From positions 1,046,001-1,110,000 of the forward strand of contig NZ_AP023423.1 of assembly GCF_021654335.1 (NCBI RefSeq): a stretch of 64,000 nucleotides of DNA, written 5' to 3'. The translations under genes were made by a program, and so were the position numbers. Shown here piece by piece: positions 8,986 through 17,490 of this stretch (position 1 is the stretch's first letter; every line of letters begins with the position of its first letter). The notes beneath the pieces are model-generated. The model saw only the letters and a program-made list of their open reading frames with translations. It was not told where the DNA came from and ran no database searches. The DNA comes from Sideroxyarcus emersonii. Its GTDB lineage: Bacteria > Pseudomonadota > Gammaproteobacteria > Burkholderiales > Gallionellaceae.

Positions 8986-9840
8986 TCAGCGCGGTGCCAT
9001 GCGGTTCAACAGCCAGCGCGCCCATTCGGTGACTTCGGTGGCGCTCATGCCGAGCATGGCCTGCTGCTGGTCCAGCTCGTCGCCTGCCGCGCCGTGCAGA
9101 TGCACGCCGAGCAGCAGCGCCTGGTCCGTCTCCAGCCCCTGTGCGATGAACGCCGCGATCATGCCGGCCAGCACATCGCCCATGCCCGCGCTGCTCATGC
9201 CGGGGTTGCCGGTCCGGTTGATATGCAGCTTGCCGTCGCGCGTGGCGCACAGGCTGCCTGCGCCTTTCAGCACCACGCTGCCGCCCAGCCGCTGCGCCAG
9301 GCTTAGCGCCGCACGCGGGCGGTCGCCCTGGATGTCTTCTATGCCGCAGCCCAGCAGGCGCGCGGCCTCACCCGGGTGCGGGGTGAACACGGCGGGGGCC
9401 TTGCGGCCGTGCAGCATGCCGCGCAGGTCGGGGCGCTGGGCGATGATATTGAGCGCGTCGGCGTCCAGCACCAGCGCCACGTCCAGCAACAGCGCGTCGT
9501 ACAGCAGTTTCTGCGCGGGCAGGCTCTGGCCGAGGCCGCAGCCGATGAGCAAGACGTCCGGTTTGGCCGTCCTCAGCGCCTCGGCGGCCGGGTGCAGCAT
9601 CAGTTCCGGCATCCGCATGTCCACCAGCGGCATCTTGTCCGCCAGCAGGCCGATGTGTACGCATCCGGCGCCCATCTTGAATGCCGCTCGTCCGGCCAGG
9701 ATCGCGGCCCCCACCATGCCATTGGCTCCGCCGATCACCGTGACGGTGCCGAACTGGCCCTTGTGGCTGTCCTTGGGGCGGGGCTTGAGGAAGGCGGCGA
9801 CCTGTTTCCGGGTGATTGTGGCGGGGCGGGCTGTGGGCAT
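8986..9840 (-). CDS. nnrD: ADP-dependent NAD(P)H-hydrate dehydratase
   Basis: 284 residues, the C-terminal-domain-only form of the YjeF/NnrD repair system. It dehydrates damaged S-NAD(P)HX back to NAD(P)H using ADP. Ribokinase-like signatures are visible: VIGGANGMVGAAILAGRAAF, GCGLGQS, DADALN, TPHPGEAARLLG, VLKGAGS and the GNPGMSSAGMGDVLAG nucleotide site. The epimerase domain (NnrE) is not fused here and is not seen in the window. It is first gene of a three-gene minus-strand operon, divergent from purL with about 107 nt between start codons. Confidence 0.92.
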   Translation of the reverse strand: MPTARPATITRKQVAAFLKPRPKDSHKGQFGTVTVIGGANGMVGAAILAGRAAFKMGAGCVHIGLLADKMPLVDMRMPELMLHPAAEALRTAKPDVLLIGCGLGQSLPAQKLLYDALLLDVALVLDADALNIIAQRPDLRGMLHGRKAPAVFTPHPGEAARLLGCGIEDIQGDRPRAALSLAQRLGGSVVLKGAGSLCATRDGKLHINRTGNPGMSSAGMGDVLAGMIAAFIAQGLETDQALLLGVHLHGAAGDELDQQQAMLGMSATEVTEWARWLLNRMAPR

Positions 9841-9909
9841 AAGGGGGCTCTCGGGTTTCGTCAGGCATGTTTCAGGTGCCGACTGCTTAGGTTAAATGGG
9901 TGCGCATAG

Positions 9910-9915
9910 TATAAT
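9910..9915 (+). promoter_or_regulatory. -10 element TATAAT of purL
   Basis: Perfect TATAAT 32 nt before the purL ATG in the region shared with divergent nnrD. The candidate -35 (TTAGGT, 17 nt upstream) is poor. No PurR box could be recognised. Confidence 0.45.
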
Positions 9916-9947
9916 CCGGCCTCGTTATTTCATCGCGCTATCTCGCC

Positions 9948-12900
9948 ATGTTCCGCACCTCGATAGGTAAAGCTGCCCTCTCTTCCTTCCGTCTCGACAA
10001 GCTGCGCGCCGCGCTGGATGCCACGAAATCCGGCATCGCCCTCGAAGACACCCGCCACTGCTATTTCACCGAACTGTCCGCCGAGCTGACGTCCGCCGAA
10101 GCCGGCCTGCTGGACCGCCTGCTCGGGCTGGACAAGGGCGCAGGCGCGCCGCAGGGCGATGGCAAGGTGCAGACGCTGCTGGTCATCCCGCGCCTCGGCA
10201 CCATCTCGCCCTGGTCGTCCAAGGCCACCGATATCGCCCGCCACTGCAGCCTGTCGCAAGTGAAACGCATCGAGCGCGGTGTGGTGTATTACCTGAAGAA
10301 CAAGAGCGGCAAGCCGCTGAGCGAGGCGGAGCAGAAGGCCGTGCTGCCGCTGCTGCACGACCGCATGACCGAATCCGTCATCGCCGACGCAACCGGCATC
10401 GAAGAGCGCATCTTCAAGCATGGCACGCCGCAGCCGCTCACCAGCGTGGACATCCTGCGCGCCGGCCGCGCTGCGCTGGAAGCCGCCAACCGCGAACTGG
10501 GCCTGGCGCTTTCCGCCGACGAGATCGACTACCTGGTGGAGAACTTCGGCAAGCTCGGGCGCAATCCCACCGACGTCGAACTGATGATGTTCGCGCAGGC
10601 CAATTCCGAGCACTGCCGCCACAAGATATTCAACGCCGACTGGATCATCGACGACGAGCAGCAGGGCATCTCGCTGTTCGGCATGATCCGCAACACGCAC
10701 AAGCTGCACCCCGAAGGCACCGTGGTCGCCTATTCCGACAATTCCTCGGTCATCGAGGGCGCCGAGATCGAGCGCTTCTACCCGCGCCGGGACGGCAGCT
10801 ACGCCTTCAGCCGCGAACTCACCCACACCCTGATGAAGGTGGAGACGCATAACCACCCGACTGCCATTGCGCCGTTCGCCGGCGCGGCCACCGGCTCCGG
10901 CGGCGAGATCCGCGACGAAGGCGCCACCGGCACCGGCTCCAAGCCCAAGGCCGGATTGACCGGGTTCTCGGTGTCCAACCTCAACATCCCCGGTTTCGAG
11001 CAGCCCTGGGAAGCCAACCCCTGCGGCAAGCCCGGGCGCATCGCCTCGCCGCTGCAGATCATGATCGACGGCCCGCTCGGCGGCGCCGCCTTCAACAACG
11101 AATTCGGCCGCCCCAACCTGGCGGGGTACTTCCGCACCTTCGAAGAGCAGGTGAACGGCGAAGTGCGCGGCTACCACAAGCCCATCATGCTCGCCGGCGG
11201 CGTCGGCAACATCAAGGCCGAGCACACCCACAAGCACGACCTGCCGGAAGGCGCCGTGCTGATCCAGCTGGGCGGCCCCGGCATGCTGATCGGCCTGGGC
11301 GGCGGTGCGGCATCCAGCATGGATACCGGCGCCAATGCCGAAAACCTCGATTTCGATTCGGTGCAGCGCGGCAATCCCGAGATGCAGCGCCGCGCGCAGG
11401 AAGTCATCGACCGCTGCTGGCAGATGGGCGACAACAACCCCATCCTCTCCATCCATGACGTCGGCGCGGGCGGCATCTCCAATGCGCTGCCGGAACTGGT
11501 GCATGGCGGCGGCAAGGGCGCGCACTTCGAGCTGCGTTCGGTGCCGAACGAAGAGCGCGGCATGTCGCCGATGCAGATCTGGAGCAACGAAGCGCAGGAG
11601 CGCTACGTGCTGGCCATCCCGGTGGAGCGCGTGCTGGAATTCAAGGAGCTGTGCGAACGCGAGCGCTGCCCCTTCGCCGTGCTGGGCCACGCCATCCGCG
11701 AAGACCGCCTCGAAGTGCATGACGAAGAGTTCGGCAACAACGCGGTGGACATGCCGCTCTCCGTGCTGCTGGGCAAGCCGCCCAAGATGACGCGCAAGGT
11801 GCAGCGCGAGCAGGTGAAGCTGCCGAAGTTCGACACCGGCAACATCGTGCTGAAGGATGCTATCGCCCGCGTGCTGCGCCTGCCCAGCGTGGCCGACAAG
11901 ACCTTCCTCATCAGCATCGGCGACCGCACCGTGGGCGGCATGACCGCGCGCGACCAGATGGTCGGCCCGTGGCAAGTGCCGGTGGCCGATGTGGCCGTCA
12001 CGCTGATGGGCTACAACACCCATCTGGCCGAAGCCTTCGCGCTCGGCGAGCGTACTCCCATCGCCGTGCTCAATGGGCCGGCCTCCGGGCGCATGGCCAT
12101 CGGCGAGGCGATCACCAACATCGCCGCCGCGCAGATCGACAAGATCGGCGACATCAAGCTCTCCGCCAACTGGATGGCTGCCGCCGGCCACCACGGCGAA
12201 GACGCGATTCTGTTCGACACCGTCAAGGCGGTGGGCATGGAACTGTGCCCGCAACTGGGCATCAGCATCCCGGTGGGCAAGGATTCCATGTCGATGAAAA
12301 CCACTTGGTTCGACGAACCAAGTGGTTTCGGTGGAGACTCACCTGCGCAGCAGGTTAGTCGAAACCAAAACGACCTGAGCATGAAGAAAGAAGTGATCGC
12401 CCCCCTGTCGCTCATCATCTCCGCCTTCGCCCCGTGCAGCGATGCGCGCAAGACGCTTACCCCGCAACTGATGGCCGATACCGATACCGTGGTGCTGCTG
12501 TTCGACTTGGGTAACGGCAAAAACCGTCTCGGCGGCTCGGCGCTGGCTCAGGTGTACAAGCAGGTGGGCGATGTGGCGCCGGACGTGGATAGCGCAGAGC
12601 AGCTCAAGGCCTTCTTCAACCTGATCCAGCATCTCAACCGCGAAGGCAAGCTGCTGGCTTACCACGACCGTTCCGACGGCGGCATGCTGGCGGCGCTGTG
12701 CGAGATGAGCTTCGCCTCGCATATCGGCCTGGATATCCGCCTGGACGAATGCAAGGGCGACGACCTCGGCATCCTGTTCAACGAAGAACTCGGCGCGCTG
12801 GTGCAGGTGCGCCGTGCCGACCTGGCCGACATCTTCGTGCAGTGCGACGATGCAGGCTTGGGCAATGTGCACGAAGTGGCGCGCCTCAACACCACGGGGA

Positions 12901-13889
12901 TGATCAATATCACCCGCGGCAAGAACACGCTCTACAGCGAGAACGCCATCGCGCTGCGCCGCATCTGGAGCGAGACCACTTACCAGATGCAGAAGCTGCG
13001 CGACAACCCGGCCTGCGCACAACAGGAATTCGACCGCACGCTGGATGCCAAAGACCCCGGCCTGCATGTGAAGCTGACCTACGACCTCAACGAGAGCGTC
13101 GCGCCCGCCTTGCTGAAGACCCGCCCCAGGATGGCCATCCTGCGCGAGCAGGGCGTCAACGGCCACGTCGAGATGGCCGCCGCATTCGTCCGCGCCGGCT
13201 TCCATGCCGTGGACGTGCACATGAGCGACATCATCAGCGGCCGCGTGCAGTTGGCCGACTTCAAGGGCGTGGTCGCCTGCGGCGGCTTCTCCTACGGCGA
13301 CGTGCTGGGCGCGGGCGAGGGCTGGGCGAAATCCATCCTGTTCAACCCGCGTGCGCGCGACGAGTTCGAAGCTTTCTTCAAGCGCAACGACACCTTCGCG
13401 CTCGGCGTGTGCAACGGCTGCCAGATGATGAGCAACCTGCACGAGATCATCCCCGGCGCGGAAAACTGGGCGCACTTCGCGCGCAACCAGTCCGAGCAGT
13501 TCGAAGCGCGCTTTGTGATGGTGGAAGTGCAGCAATCGCCTTCCATCCTGTTCGACGGCATGGCCGGCAGCCGCATGCCCATCGTCGTCGCGCACGGCGA
13601 AGGCTATGCCGACTTCGGCAACACCAAGCGGCTGCATGCTGCGCAACCCTTGGTCTCGCTGCGCTATGTCGACCACTACGGCAAGGCGACCACCACCTAT
13701 CCGCTCAACCCCAACGGCTCGCCGCAGGGCATCACCGGCCTCACCACGCCGGACGGCCGCTTCAGCATCATGATGCCGCATCCGGAGCGCGTGTTCCGCG
13801 CTGTGCAGAATTCTTGGTATCCGAAGGAATGGCAGGAGAACGGCGCATGGCTGCGCATGTTCCAGAATGCGCGGAAGTGGGTGGGGTAA
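9948..13889 (+). CDS. purL: Phosphoribosylformylglycinamidine synthase (single-chain PurL)
   Basis: 1313 residues, the large proteobacterial form that combines FGAR amidotransferase with a glutaminase domain. It makes FGAM in purine synthesis from glutamine and ATP. Order: N-terminal PurS-like region, linker with [21 protein letters not shown], two AIRS-like halves ([18 protein letters not shown], later GKDSMSMKT and AYHDRSDGG), and the C-terminal class I glutaminase. Its nucleophile lies in GVCNGCQMM (Cys about 1155) and its His/Glu in MPHPERVF. E. coli PurL is 1295 residues with Cys1135. The excess of about 20 residues lies after SMSMKT (about 784-807), where a palindromic element is inserted in frame (separate entry). 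Catalytic motifs are intact, so I expect it to be functional. Confidence 0.97.
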   Translation: MFRTSIGKAALSSFRLDKLRAALDATKSGIALEDTRHCYFTELSAELTSAEAGLLDRLLGLDKGAGAPQGDGKVQTLLVIPRLGTISPWSSKATDIARHCSLSQVKRIERGVVYYLKNKSGKPLSEAEQKAVLPLLHDRMTESVIADATGIEERIFKHGTPQPLTSVDILRAGRAALEAANRELGLALSADEIDYLVENFGKLGRNPTDVELMMFAQANSEHCRHKIFNADWIIDDEQQGISLFGMIRNTHKLHPEGTVVAYSDNSSVIEGAEIERFYPRRDGSYAFSRELTHTLMKVETHNHPTAIAPFAGAATGSGGEIRDEGATGTGSKPKAGLTGFSVSNLNIPGFEQPWEANPCGKPGRIASPLQIMIDGPLGGAAFNNEFGRPNLAGYFRTFEEQVNGEVRGYHKPIMLAGGVGNIKAEHTHKHDLPEGAVLIQLGGPGMLIGLGGGAASSMDTGANAENLDFDSVQRGNPEMQRRAQEVIDRCWQMGDNNPILSIHDVGAGGISNALPELVHGGGKGAHFELRSVPNEERGMSPMQIWSNEAQERYVLAIPVERVLEFKELCERERCPFAVLGHAIREDRLEVHDEEFGNNAVDMPLSVLLGKPPKMTRKVQREQVKLPKFDTGNIVLKDAIARVLRLPSVADKTFLISIGDRTVGGMTARDQMVGPWQVPVADVAVTLMGYNTHLAEAFALGERTPIAVLNGPASGRMAIGEAITNIAAAQIDKIGDIKLSANWMAAAGHHGEDAILFDTVKAVGMELCPQLGISIPVGKDSMSMKTTWFDEPSGFGGDSPAQQVSRNQNDLSMKKEVIAPLSLIISAFAPCSDARKTLTPQLMADTDTVVLLFDLGNGKNRLGGSALAQVYKQVGDVAPDVDSAEQLKAFFNLIQHLNREGKLLAYHDRSDGGMLAALCEMSFASHIGLDIRLDECKGDDLGILFNEELGALVQVRRADLADIFVQCDDAGLGNVHEVARLNTTGMINITRGKNTLYSENAIALRRIWSETTYQMQKLRDNPACAQQEFDRTLDAKDPGLHVKLTYDLNESVAPALLKTRPRMAILREQGVNGHVEMAAAFVRAGFHAVDVHMSDIISGRVQLADFKGVVACGGFSYGDVLGAGEGWAKSILFNPRARDEFEAFFKRNDTFALGVCNGCQMMSNLHEIIPGAENWAHFARNQSEQFEARFVMVEVQQSPSILFDGMAGSRMPIVVAHGEGYADFGNTKRLHAAQPLVSLRYVDHYGKATTTYPLNPNGSPQGITGLTTPDGRFSIMMPHPERVFRAVQNSWYPKEWQENGAWLRMFQNARKWVG
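12298..12367 (+). repeat. In-frame palindromic element inside purL
   Basis: Two overlapping inverted repeats. The first has perfect 15-bp arms, 12298-12312 and 12314-12328, around a single centre base. The second has outer arms TGGTTTCG (12323-12330) and CGAAACCA (12360-12367), with an inner stem 12336-12346/12350-12360 (10 of 11 bp, loop GCA). The stretch is open in frame, adds about 20 residues ([10 protein letters not shown] through NQNDLS) absent from E. coli PurL, and falls between the SMSMKT and PLSLI conserved blocks. It resembles the behaviour of Rickettsia palindromic elements in genes. I found no second copy in this window. Confidence 0.7.
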
Positions 13890-13990
13890 TCGCGCCATTC
13901 CGGTGCTGCGTGTGTTGTTGGGGCTTTAGTCTCTTACAACCACGACGTACCCATTGCGGGTGCAGGCCGGAATCCAGTGGTTGGGGTAGT

Positions 13991-14018
13991 AAAAAAGCGG
14001 CTTGATGGTCGCTTTTTT
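13991..14018. terminator. Bidirectional terminator between purL and the convergent rhodanese gene
   Basis: Perfect 9-bp stem AAAAAAGCG (13991-13999) / CGCTTTTTT (14010-14018), giving a U-tract on both strands. It lies 100 nt after the purL stop and 30 nt from the rhodanese stop. Confidence 0.85.
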
Positions 14019-14048
14019 ATTGTCTTGTCGGTGAGCGGAGGCGAATGA

Positions 14049-14630
14049 TCAGACGACGGTCAGGCCCAGCGAGCACCAGTCCTGCATGCCGCCGCGGTAC
14101 CACTTCAGCTTGTTGGCCGGGTAGCGGAGCGAGAGCAGGGTGCGGATGTAGTTCGGCGTCTGGCCGCACCACGGGCCATTGCAAAAGATCGCCAAGGTGC
14201 GGGCGGTGCTGAAATCGCCAGCGCCGCCTGCTTCCTTGGCGCCGAACAATTCGGTCAGTGTCTGCTTCACGCCGGGCAGGTCGGTGGCCTGGCCCGCCAT
14301 ATTCTGCGCATAAGGCACATTCACCGCACCGGGGATGGTGCCCTTGGCATACCAGTCCGGCGTGCGTGAATCGACGACGATCAGGCTGCTGTCGCCTTTG
14401 CGTATGCGCTTCAGGCAGTCCAGCACTTCCAGTTCGCCCAGCGTTTCCACGCCCGGTGCCAGTTGCATCGGCTGGATGCAGTAGGGCGGGCATTTGCGCG
14501 CGGTGATTGCGTATTCGGGGCGGATCGTGGCGGACGGATTTTCTTCGCGCCGAATGATGACGGGATTGCCATGGTGCAGCACTTCGACGACGGGCTGGTC
14601 TGCGCTGATGTTGTATTCAGTCATGGTCAT
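14049..14630 (-). CDS. Rhodanese-like domain protein
   Basis: 193 residues from ATG 14630 (a second ATG is at 14624). The longer frame upstream overlaps the KTSC gene and is not protein-like. The C-terminal two thirds is a rhodanese fold: VVDSRTPDWYAKGTIPGAVNVPY, then the active-site loop FCNGPWCGQ with the catalytic Cys in place of CRSG-type loops, then YRGGMQDW. The first 60 residues (PVVEVLHHGNPVIIRR, then a KCPPYCIQP Cys pair) do not match a family I know. No signal peptide, so probably cytoplasmic sulfur transfer. The start lies 8 nt after the KTSC stop, so the two are one operon, probably from promoter A. Confidence 0.85.
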   Translation of the reverse strand: MTMTEYNISADQPVVEVLHHGNPVIIRREENPSATIRPEYAITARKCPPYCIQPMQLAPGVETLGELEVLDCLKRIRKGDSSLIVVDSRTPDWYAKGTIPGAVNVPYAQNMAGQATDLPGVKQTLTELFGAKEAGGAGDFSTARTLAIFCNGPWCGQTPNYIRTLLSLRYPANKLKWYRGGMQDWCSLGLTVV

Positions 14631-14638
14631 CGCCCGGC

Positions 14639-14896
14639 TTATTTGAACAGTTCGTCGAGCGGATTCTTGCCCGTGGGGTTGGCTGCGCCGACCCGCTTCA
14701 CTGTGTATTGTTCTTCGATATTGTCGCGGTAGATGCTCCAGGCCGAGGCAGAACCGGCGAGCCTGCGCCATAGGTCTTCTGCGACGTTGCTATATTGCAG
14801 CGTTTCGCCGTTATCGAGCTGTACCTGCAGCATGCGTGAGCGCGCGTCGTAGCCGATGGCGCGCAGTTTGCCGGAGTTGATCTTCTTCATTTCCAT
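14639..14896 (-). CDS. KTSC domain protein
   Basis: 85 residues. Residues about 5-65 (INSGKLRAIGYDARSRMLQV, then LQYSNVAEDLWRRL) match the KTSC domain, a short module of unknown function often attached to RNA-processing enzymes or standing alone. The tail ends KNPLDELFK. ATG 14896 (or 14890) has no ribosome binding site of its own. It lies inside the end of the 26-codon ORF 14887-14967, so translation is probably coupled to that ORF. The rhodanese gene follows 8 nt downstream. Confidence 0.75.
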   Translation of the reverse strand: MEMKKINSGKLRAIGYDARSRMLQVQLDNGETLQYSNVAEDLWRRLAGSASAWSIYRDNIEEQYTVKRVGAANPTGKNPLDELFK

Positions 14897-14967
14897 GGTT
14901 CTGGTGCGCAGTCGGCAGGTAATGACATCGGGTTTTTCCTGAAGCGCGAAAAGGATATCTGTTTCAT
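14887..14967 (-). CDS. Short leader ORF (26 residues) overlapping the KTSC start
   Basis: ATG 14967 is preceded by a strong AAGGGGA ribosome site. The ORF encodes 26 residues beginning MKQISFSRF and ending APEPWK. Its TGA at 14887-14889 overlaps the first codons of the KTSC gene, which lacks a ribosome site. This is the layout of a coupling leader peptide. I know no homologue; a chance ORF is possible, but the good ribosome site argues against it. About 155 nt of untranslated leader separate it from promoter A. Confidence 0.5.
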   Translation of the reverse strand: MKQISFSRFRKNPMSLPADCAPEPWK

Positions 14968-15034
14968 TGCTTCCCCTTTGGGATAAGTGGTGTTTTTGGC
15001 GAGGCAGCTTGTTGCACGGGCATCTTTGATTGCT

Positions 15035-15150
15035 CCAGCTTGCTGTTCCGGGGATTCCGCTGCGGGCCGCGCATCATGCATGCAGTGCGATGCGCGTGTG
15101 GCGGATCTGCAGTGCGACGAACTTTATGTGAGTCGCGCGGGTGGTGTCAA
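15035..15150 (-). promoter_or_regulatory. Promoter and leader element A
   Basis: On the minus strand: -35 TTGACA (15145-15150), 16-nt spacer, -10 CATAAA (15123-15128), then GTTCGTCGCAC, a CAGATCCGCC block, CATCGCAC, and GCGGAATCCCCGGAACAG to 15035. It is one of three full copies (A, C, E) in 12 kb. CCGC near the start of the leader can pair with GCGG before AATCCCC, enclosing a GCGCAT/ATGCGC hairpin. It drives the leader ORF - KTSC - rhodanese group. From 15181 to 15434, up to the OmpA-like gene, I see no gene or clear promoter. Confidence 0.7.
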
Positions 15151-15434
15151 TGAAGTTGCCGCTGTCGAGTTGGTGAGCCGCATCTGAGTTGTGTTTGCTG
15201 CGGCAATGATTCATTCATGGCTGAACTGCCTTGTCCCGCCAAACCAGCTATCTTGTTGCGCTTGTATCTTGCTTGCCATGTGGGTATCGTTGCATTCAGG
15301 TGATGTTCGATAGTTCCTGTCCGCGATGTCGACTGGCAACTCAGAAGTTCTGGATGCTGCCGCTTCTTGCCCGCCTGGCCTTCGTTGCATGAAGTTGCAG
15401 CCTTGTGTTCGTCAACTTTTGAAAGGAAATAATA

Positions 15435-16091
15435 ATGAAGACAATCTCAGTGGCGCTCTATTCGTGCATTGCCTTATCCGCAATGTTCAGTACGCAGGCA
15501 ATTTCCGCAACATCAGCCCCTGATGGATATGTGGTGAATTCATCCGGAGTGATCGTCAGGGATAATTATGGCGACTGCTGGCATACGGGCTCCTGGACAC
15601 CTGCCATGGCGGTGCCGGGATGCGATGGCGTTACGGCAAGCGAGCGCGTGGCAGCGCCTCCCAAGGCAGTTGCACCAGCGCCTGCGCCGGTCGTTGCCGA
15701 AGCCGCCCCGGCACCAGGGCCGAAGACCATCTTCACCGATAAGCCCATTACGATTGAGGGTGCCAACTTTGCTTCGGGTTCTGCGATCCTGAAACCGGCT
15801 GCGTTCAGGCAGCTGGATACGGTTGTCGAATTCGCAGCGAAATACAAGGAGGCCAATCTGGCGATCGTGGGATATACCGATAACCGGGGAAGCGAAGCAG
15901 CCAATCAGACGCTTTCCGCGCAGCGTGCGGAAGCCGTTAAAGCATACCTGGTCAACAAAGGCGTCGATGCCGGACGTATTTCAACTTCGGGCAAGGGGTC
16001 GGCAAACCCGGTTGGCGACAACAATACGGCAGCCGGTCGGGCGCAGAACCGCCGTGTGGAAATCAACTCGGTAGAGCGGGTAGCGCAGTAA
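15435..16091 (+). CDS. OmpA family outer-membrane/peptidoglycan-binding protein
   Basis: 218 residues. A signal peptide of about 25 residues ends at QAISA. A short region with two Cys (GDCWHTGSW, VPGCDG) and an Ala/Pro linker (about 72-97) lead to the OmpA C-terminal domain. That domain carries FASGSAILKPAA, IVGYTDNRGSEAANQTLS and GKGSANPVGDNNTAAGRAQNRRVEI, including the Asp and Arg that hold peptidoglycan. There is no membrane barrel, so it may be a periplasmic or surface peptidoglycan-tethering protein. GAAAGGA precedes ATG 15435, and a strong terminator follows. It is monocistronic between two minus-strand groups. Confidence 0.9.
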   Translation: MKTISVALYSCIALSAMFSTQAISATSAPDGYVVNSSGVIVRDNYGDCWHTGSWTPAMAVPGCDGVTASERVAAPPKAVAPAPAPVVAEAAPAPGPKTIFTDKPITIEGANFASGSAILKPAAFRQLDTVVEFAAKYKEANLAIVGYTDNRGSEAANQTLSAQRAEAVKAYLVNKGVDAGRISTSGKGSANPVGDNNTAAGRAQNRRVEINSVERVAQ

Positions 16092-16110
16092 TTTTGGTTT
16101 TTGTTCGATA

Positions 16111-16141
16111 AAGAGTGGGTCGTCTGGGCCCACTCTTTTTT
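16111..16141 (+). terminator. Rho-independent terminator of the OmpA-like gene
   Basis: Stem AAGAGTGGG (16111-16119) / CCCACTCTT (16129-16137) followed by a T-run, 20 nt after the stop codon. Confidence 0.85.
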
Positions 16142-16189
16142 ATGGATGCTTAACGCGGCTCGATTGAATTAAGCGACTCCGGTCGATTC

Positions 16190-16789
16190 TCAGAAATTGT
16201 AGATGCCGATGTAATGCGTCGTTTCCTGCCGATCGTTCTTGACGGCGGTGATGGTCAGCCAGAATGGATGCAGGATGCGATTCTCCCTGGTGCGGATGCG
16301 GATCTCGCCGCTCCAGCTGCCGTCCTCCAGCAGTTGCTTCCAAAGCCTTTCGTAATATTTCTTGTCGTGCATGCCGGATTTGAAGATGCGGGGATTCCTG
16401 CCGACGATCTCTTCAAGGCGATAGCCGGTCTTGTCCAGGAATTTCTGGTTGGCGCGGATGATGTTGGCCTGTGCATCGGTGATCAGGCTTGGATCCTTGA
16501 TCTCGAAAGCAACGGCGGCGATGCGCAAGTCCGCCTCGATCCGCTTGCGCTCGGCGATATTCCGGACCAGGGGGCGAAAGATCAGAAAGTAGAAGATGGG
16601 GAACAGCAGCAGGGACAGCAGCGTGGCGTCCAGCAGGGATTCGCCCAGTTTGGACAGGTGCGTGAACGAAAGCACCAGGTCCATGACAATGAGTTCGATG
16701 AAGAATACCGCCCCGATCAGGATGAGTACCAACCTTATCACAGACTGATGATTCTCGTTCTTTTGTGGGGCTGATGAATCACTGGGCAT
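16190..16789 (-). CDS. Membrane-anchored PAS protein lacking an output domain
   Basis: 199 residues. Two membrane segments (about 20-42 and 53-72) are followed by NIAERKRIEADLRIAAVAFE and one PAS domain (about 88-197, with ITDAQANIIRANQKF, GYRLEEIVGRNPRIFKSG, WSGEIRIRTRENRI). In related sensors, including the one at 18225-20627 with the near-identical LRLAAAAFE/ILKSG segment, PAS runs on into DITERK and a GGDEF domain. Here the frame stops directly after HYIGIYNF. It is either a stand-alone sensor or the remnant of a shortened diguanylate cyclase; no GGDEF remnant is visible downstream. AAGGGAAGC precedes ATG 16789. Confidence 0.8.
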   Translation of the reverse strand: MPSDSSAPQKNENHQSVIRLVLILIGAVFFIELIVMDLVLSFTHLSKLGESLLDATLLSLLLFPIFYFLIFRPLVRNIAERKRIEADLRIAAVAFEIKDPSLITDAQANIIRANQKFLDKTGYRLEEIVGRNPRIFKSGMHDKKYYERLWKQLLEDGSWSGEIRIRTRENRILHPFWLTITAVKNDRQETTHYIGIYNF

Positions 16790-16856
16790 GGTTGCTTCCC
16801 TTTGTTGAACTGGCTTTCTGGATGCGATATTTCTCCGGGAATGGTCGAATCCTGAT

Positions 16857-17279
16857 TCAATACTCCGCTTCGCGTACTTGCGGCATGCCTTCGGCTTCCC
16901 AGCGCGTGATGCCGCCGGCCAGGTTGATCACCTTTTTATAGCCCATCATTTGCAGCACGGCGCCGGCCATCGCGGAACGCCCGCTGGTGGCGCAGTAGAC
17001 GACGATCTGCCGGTCGCGTGCGCCGGATAGCGGCGCGTAGTGCTTCGGGTAGCTGGTGTCGGCAGCGGCTTCGATGATGCCGCGCGGGACGAGATGGGCG
17101 CCTTCGATATGGCCATGCTCGAACTCGGCAGCCTCGCGCACGTCGACCAGCAACAGGTCTTCCCTGGCATCCAGCCTGGCCTTCAGCTCGGCCGGCGTGA
17201 TCTCGGTGATGCAGGATTTGGCGGCGCGCACGAAGTCCATCAGGCCGACGGGTTGTTCGGGTTTGAAGAGGTTATACAT
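16857..17279 (-). CDS. Rhodanese-like sulfurtransferase
   Basis: 140 residues, one rhodanese domain: ITPAELKARLDAREDLLLVDVREAAEFEHGHIEGA, active-site loop VYCATSGRSAMA (catalytic Cys followed by a six-residue loop with Arg), and AGGITRWEAEGMP. No signal peptide. The N-terminal 25 residues (LFKPEQPVGLMDFVRAAK) are found in other single-domain bacterial rhodaneses. AAAGGAAAT precedes ATG 17279, and promoter B lies 70 nt upstream. It is the second rhodanese within 3 kb under a promoter of the same family. The natural sulfur donor is unknown. Confidence 0.9.
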   Translation of the reverse strand: MYNLFKPEQPVGLMDFVRAAKSCITEITPAELKARLDAREDLLLVDVREAAEFEHGHIEGAHLVPRGIIEAAADTSYPKHYAPLSGARDRQIVVYCATSGRSAMAGAVLQMMGYKKVINLAGGITRWEAEGMPQVREAEY

Positions 17280-17346
17280 TGTCGATTTCCTTTTGCATGT
17301 GGAGTTGGGTAGGCGAGGGCTGCGTGAAGCTGTTGTCCGGGCGAAC

Positions 17347-17374
17347 TGTATGGGACTTGTTCGGCGGCTGTCAA
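17347..17374 (-). promoter_or_regulatory. Promoter B of the shared family
   Basis: -35 TTGACA (17369-17374), 16-nt spacer, -10 CATACA (17347-17352), then GTTCGCCCGGAC. The leader is short (about 68 nt) and lacks the ATCCGCC and AATCCCC blocks of A, C and E. Confidence 0.65.
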
Positions 17375-17440
17375 CGACCCCGACAGGTGATGTGCCGCAA
17401 GGCGGATATGCTGTAGCGGGGGCGATGTCGCGGTTTCAAG

Positions 17441-17472
17441 GGAAAAGAAAAAGGCGACCGGATGGTCGCCTT
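17441..17472 (-). terminator. Terminator of the outer-membrane barrel gene
   Basis: Stem AAGGCGACC (17451-17459) / GGTCGCCTT (17464-17472) with loop GGAT. On the minus strand it is followed by TTTCTTTTCC. It lies 18 nt after the stop codon. Confidence 0.8.
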
Positions 17473-17490
17473 GTCTGGATCGTTGTTGCC

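Noticed and set aside
15123..15150. Reading elements A-E on the plus strand as GAACTT-type ECF sigma promoters
   Set aside because: The distance from GAACTT to TCAAT is about 22 nt, too long, and no plus-strand gene starts in the right place. On the minus strand a gene follows every time.
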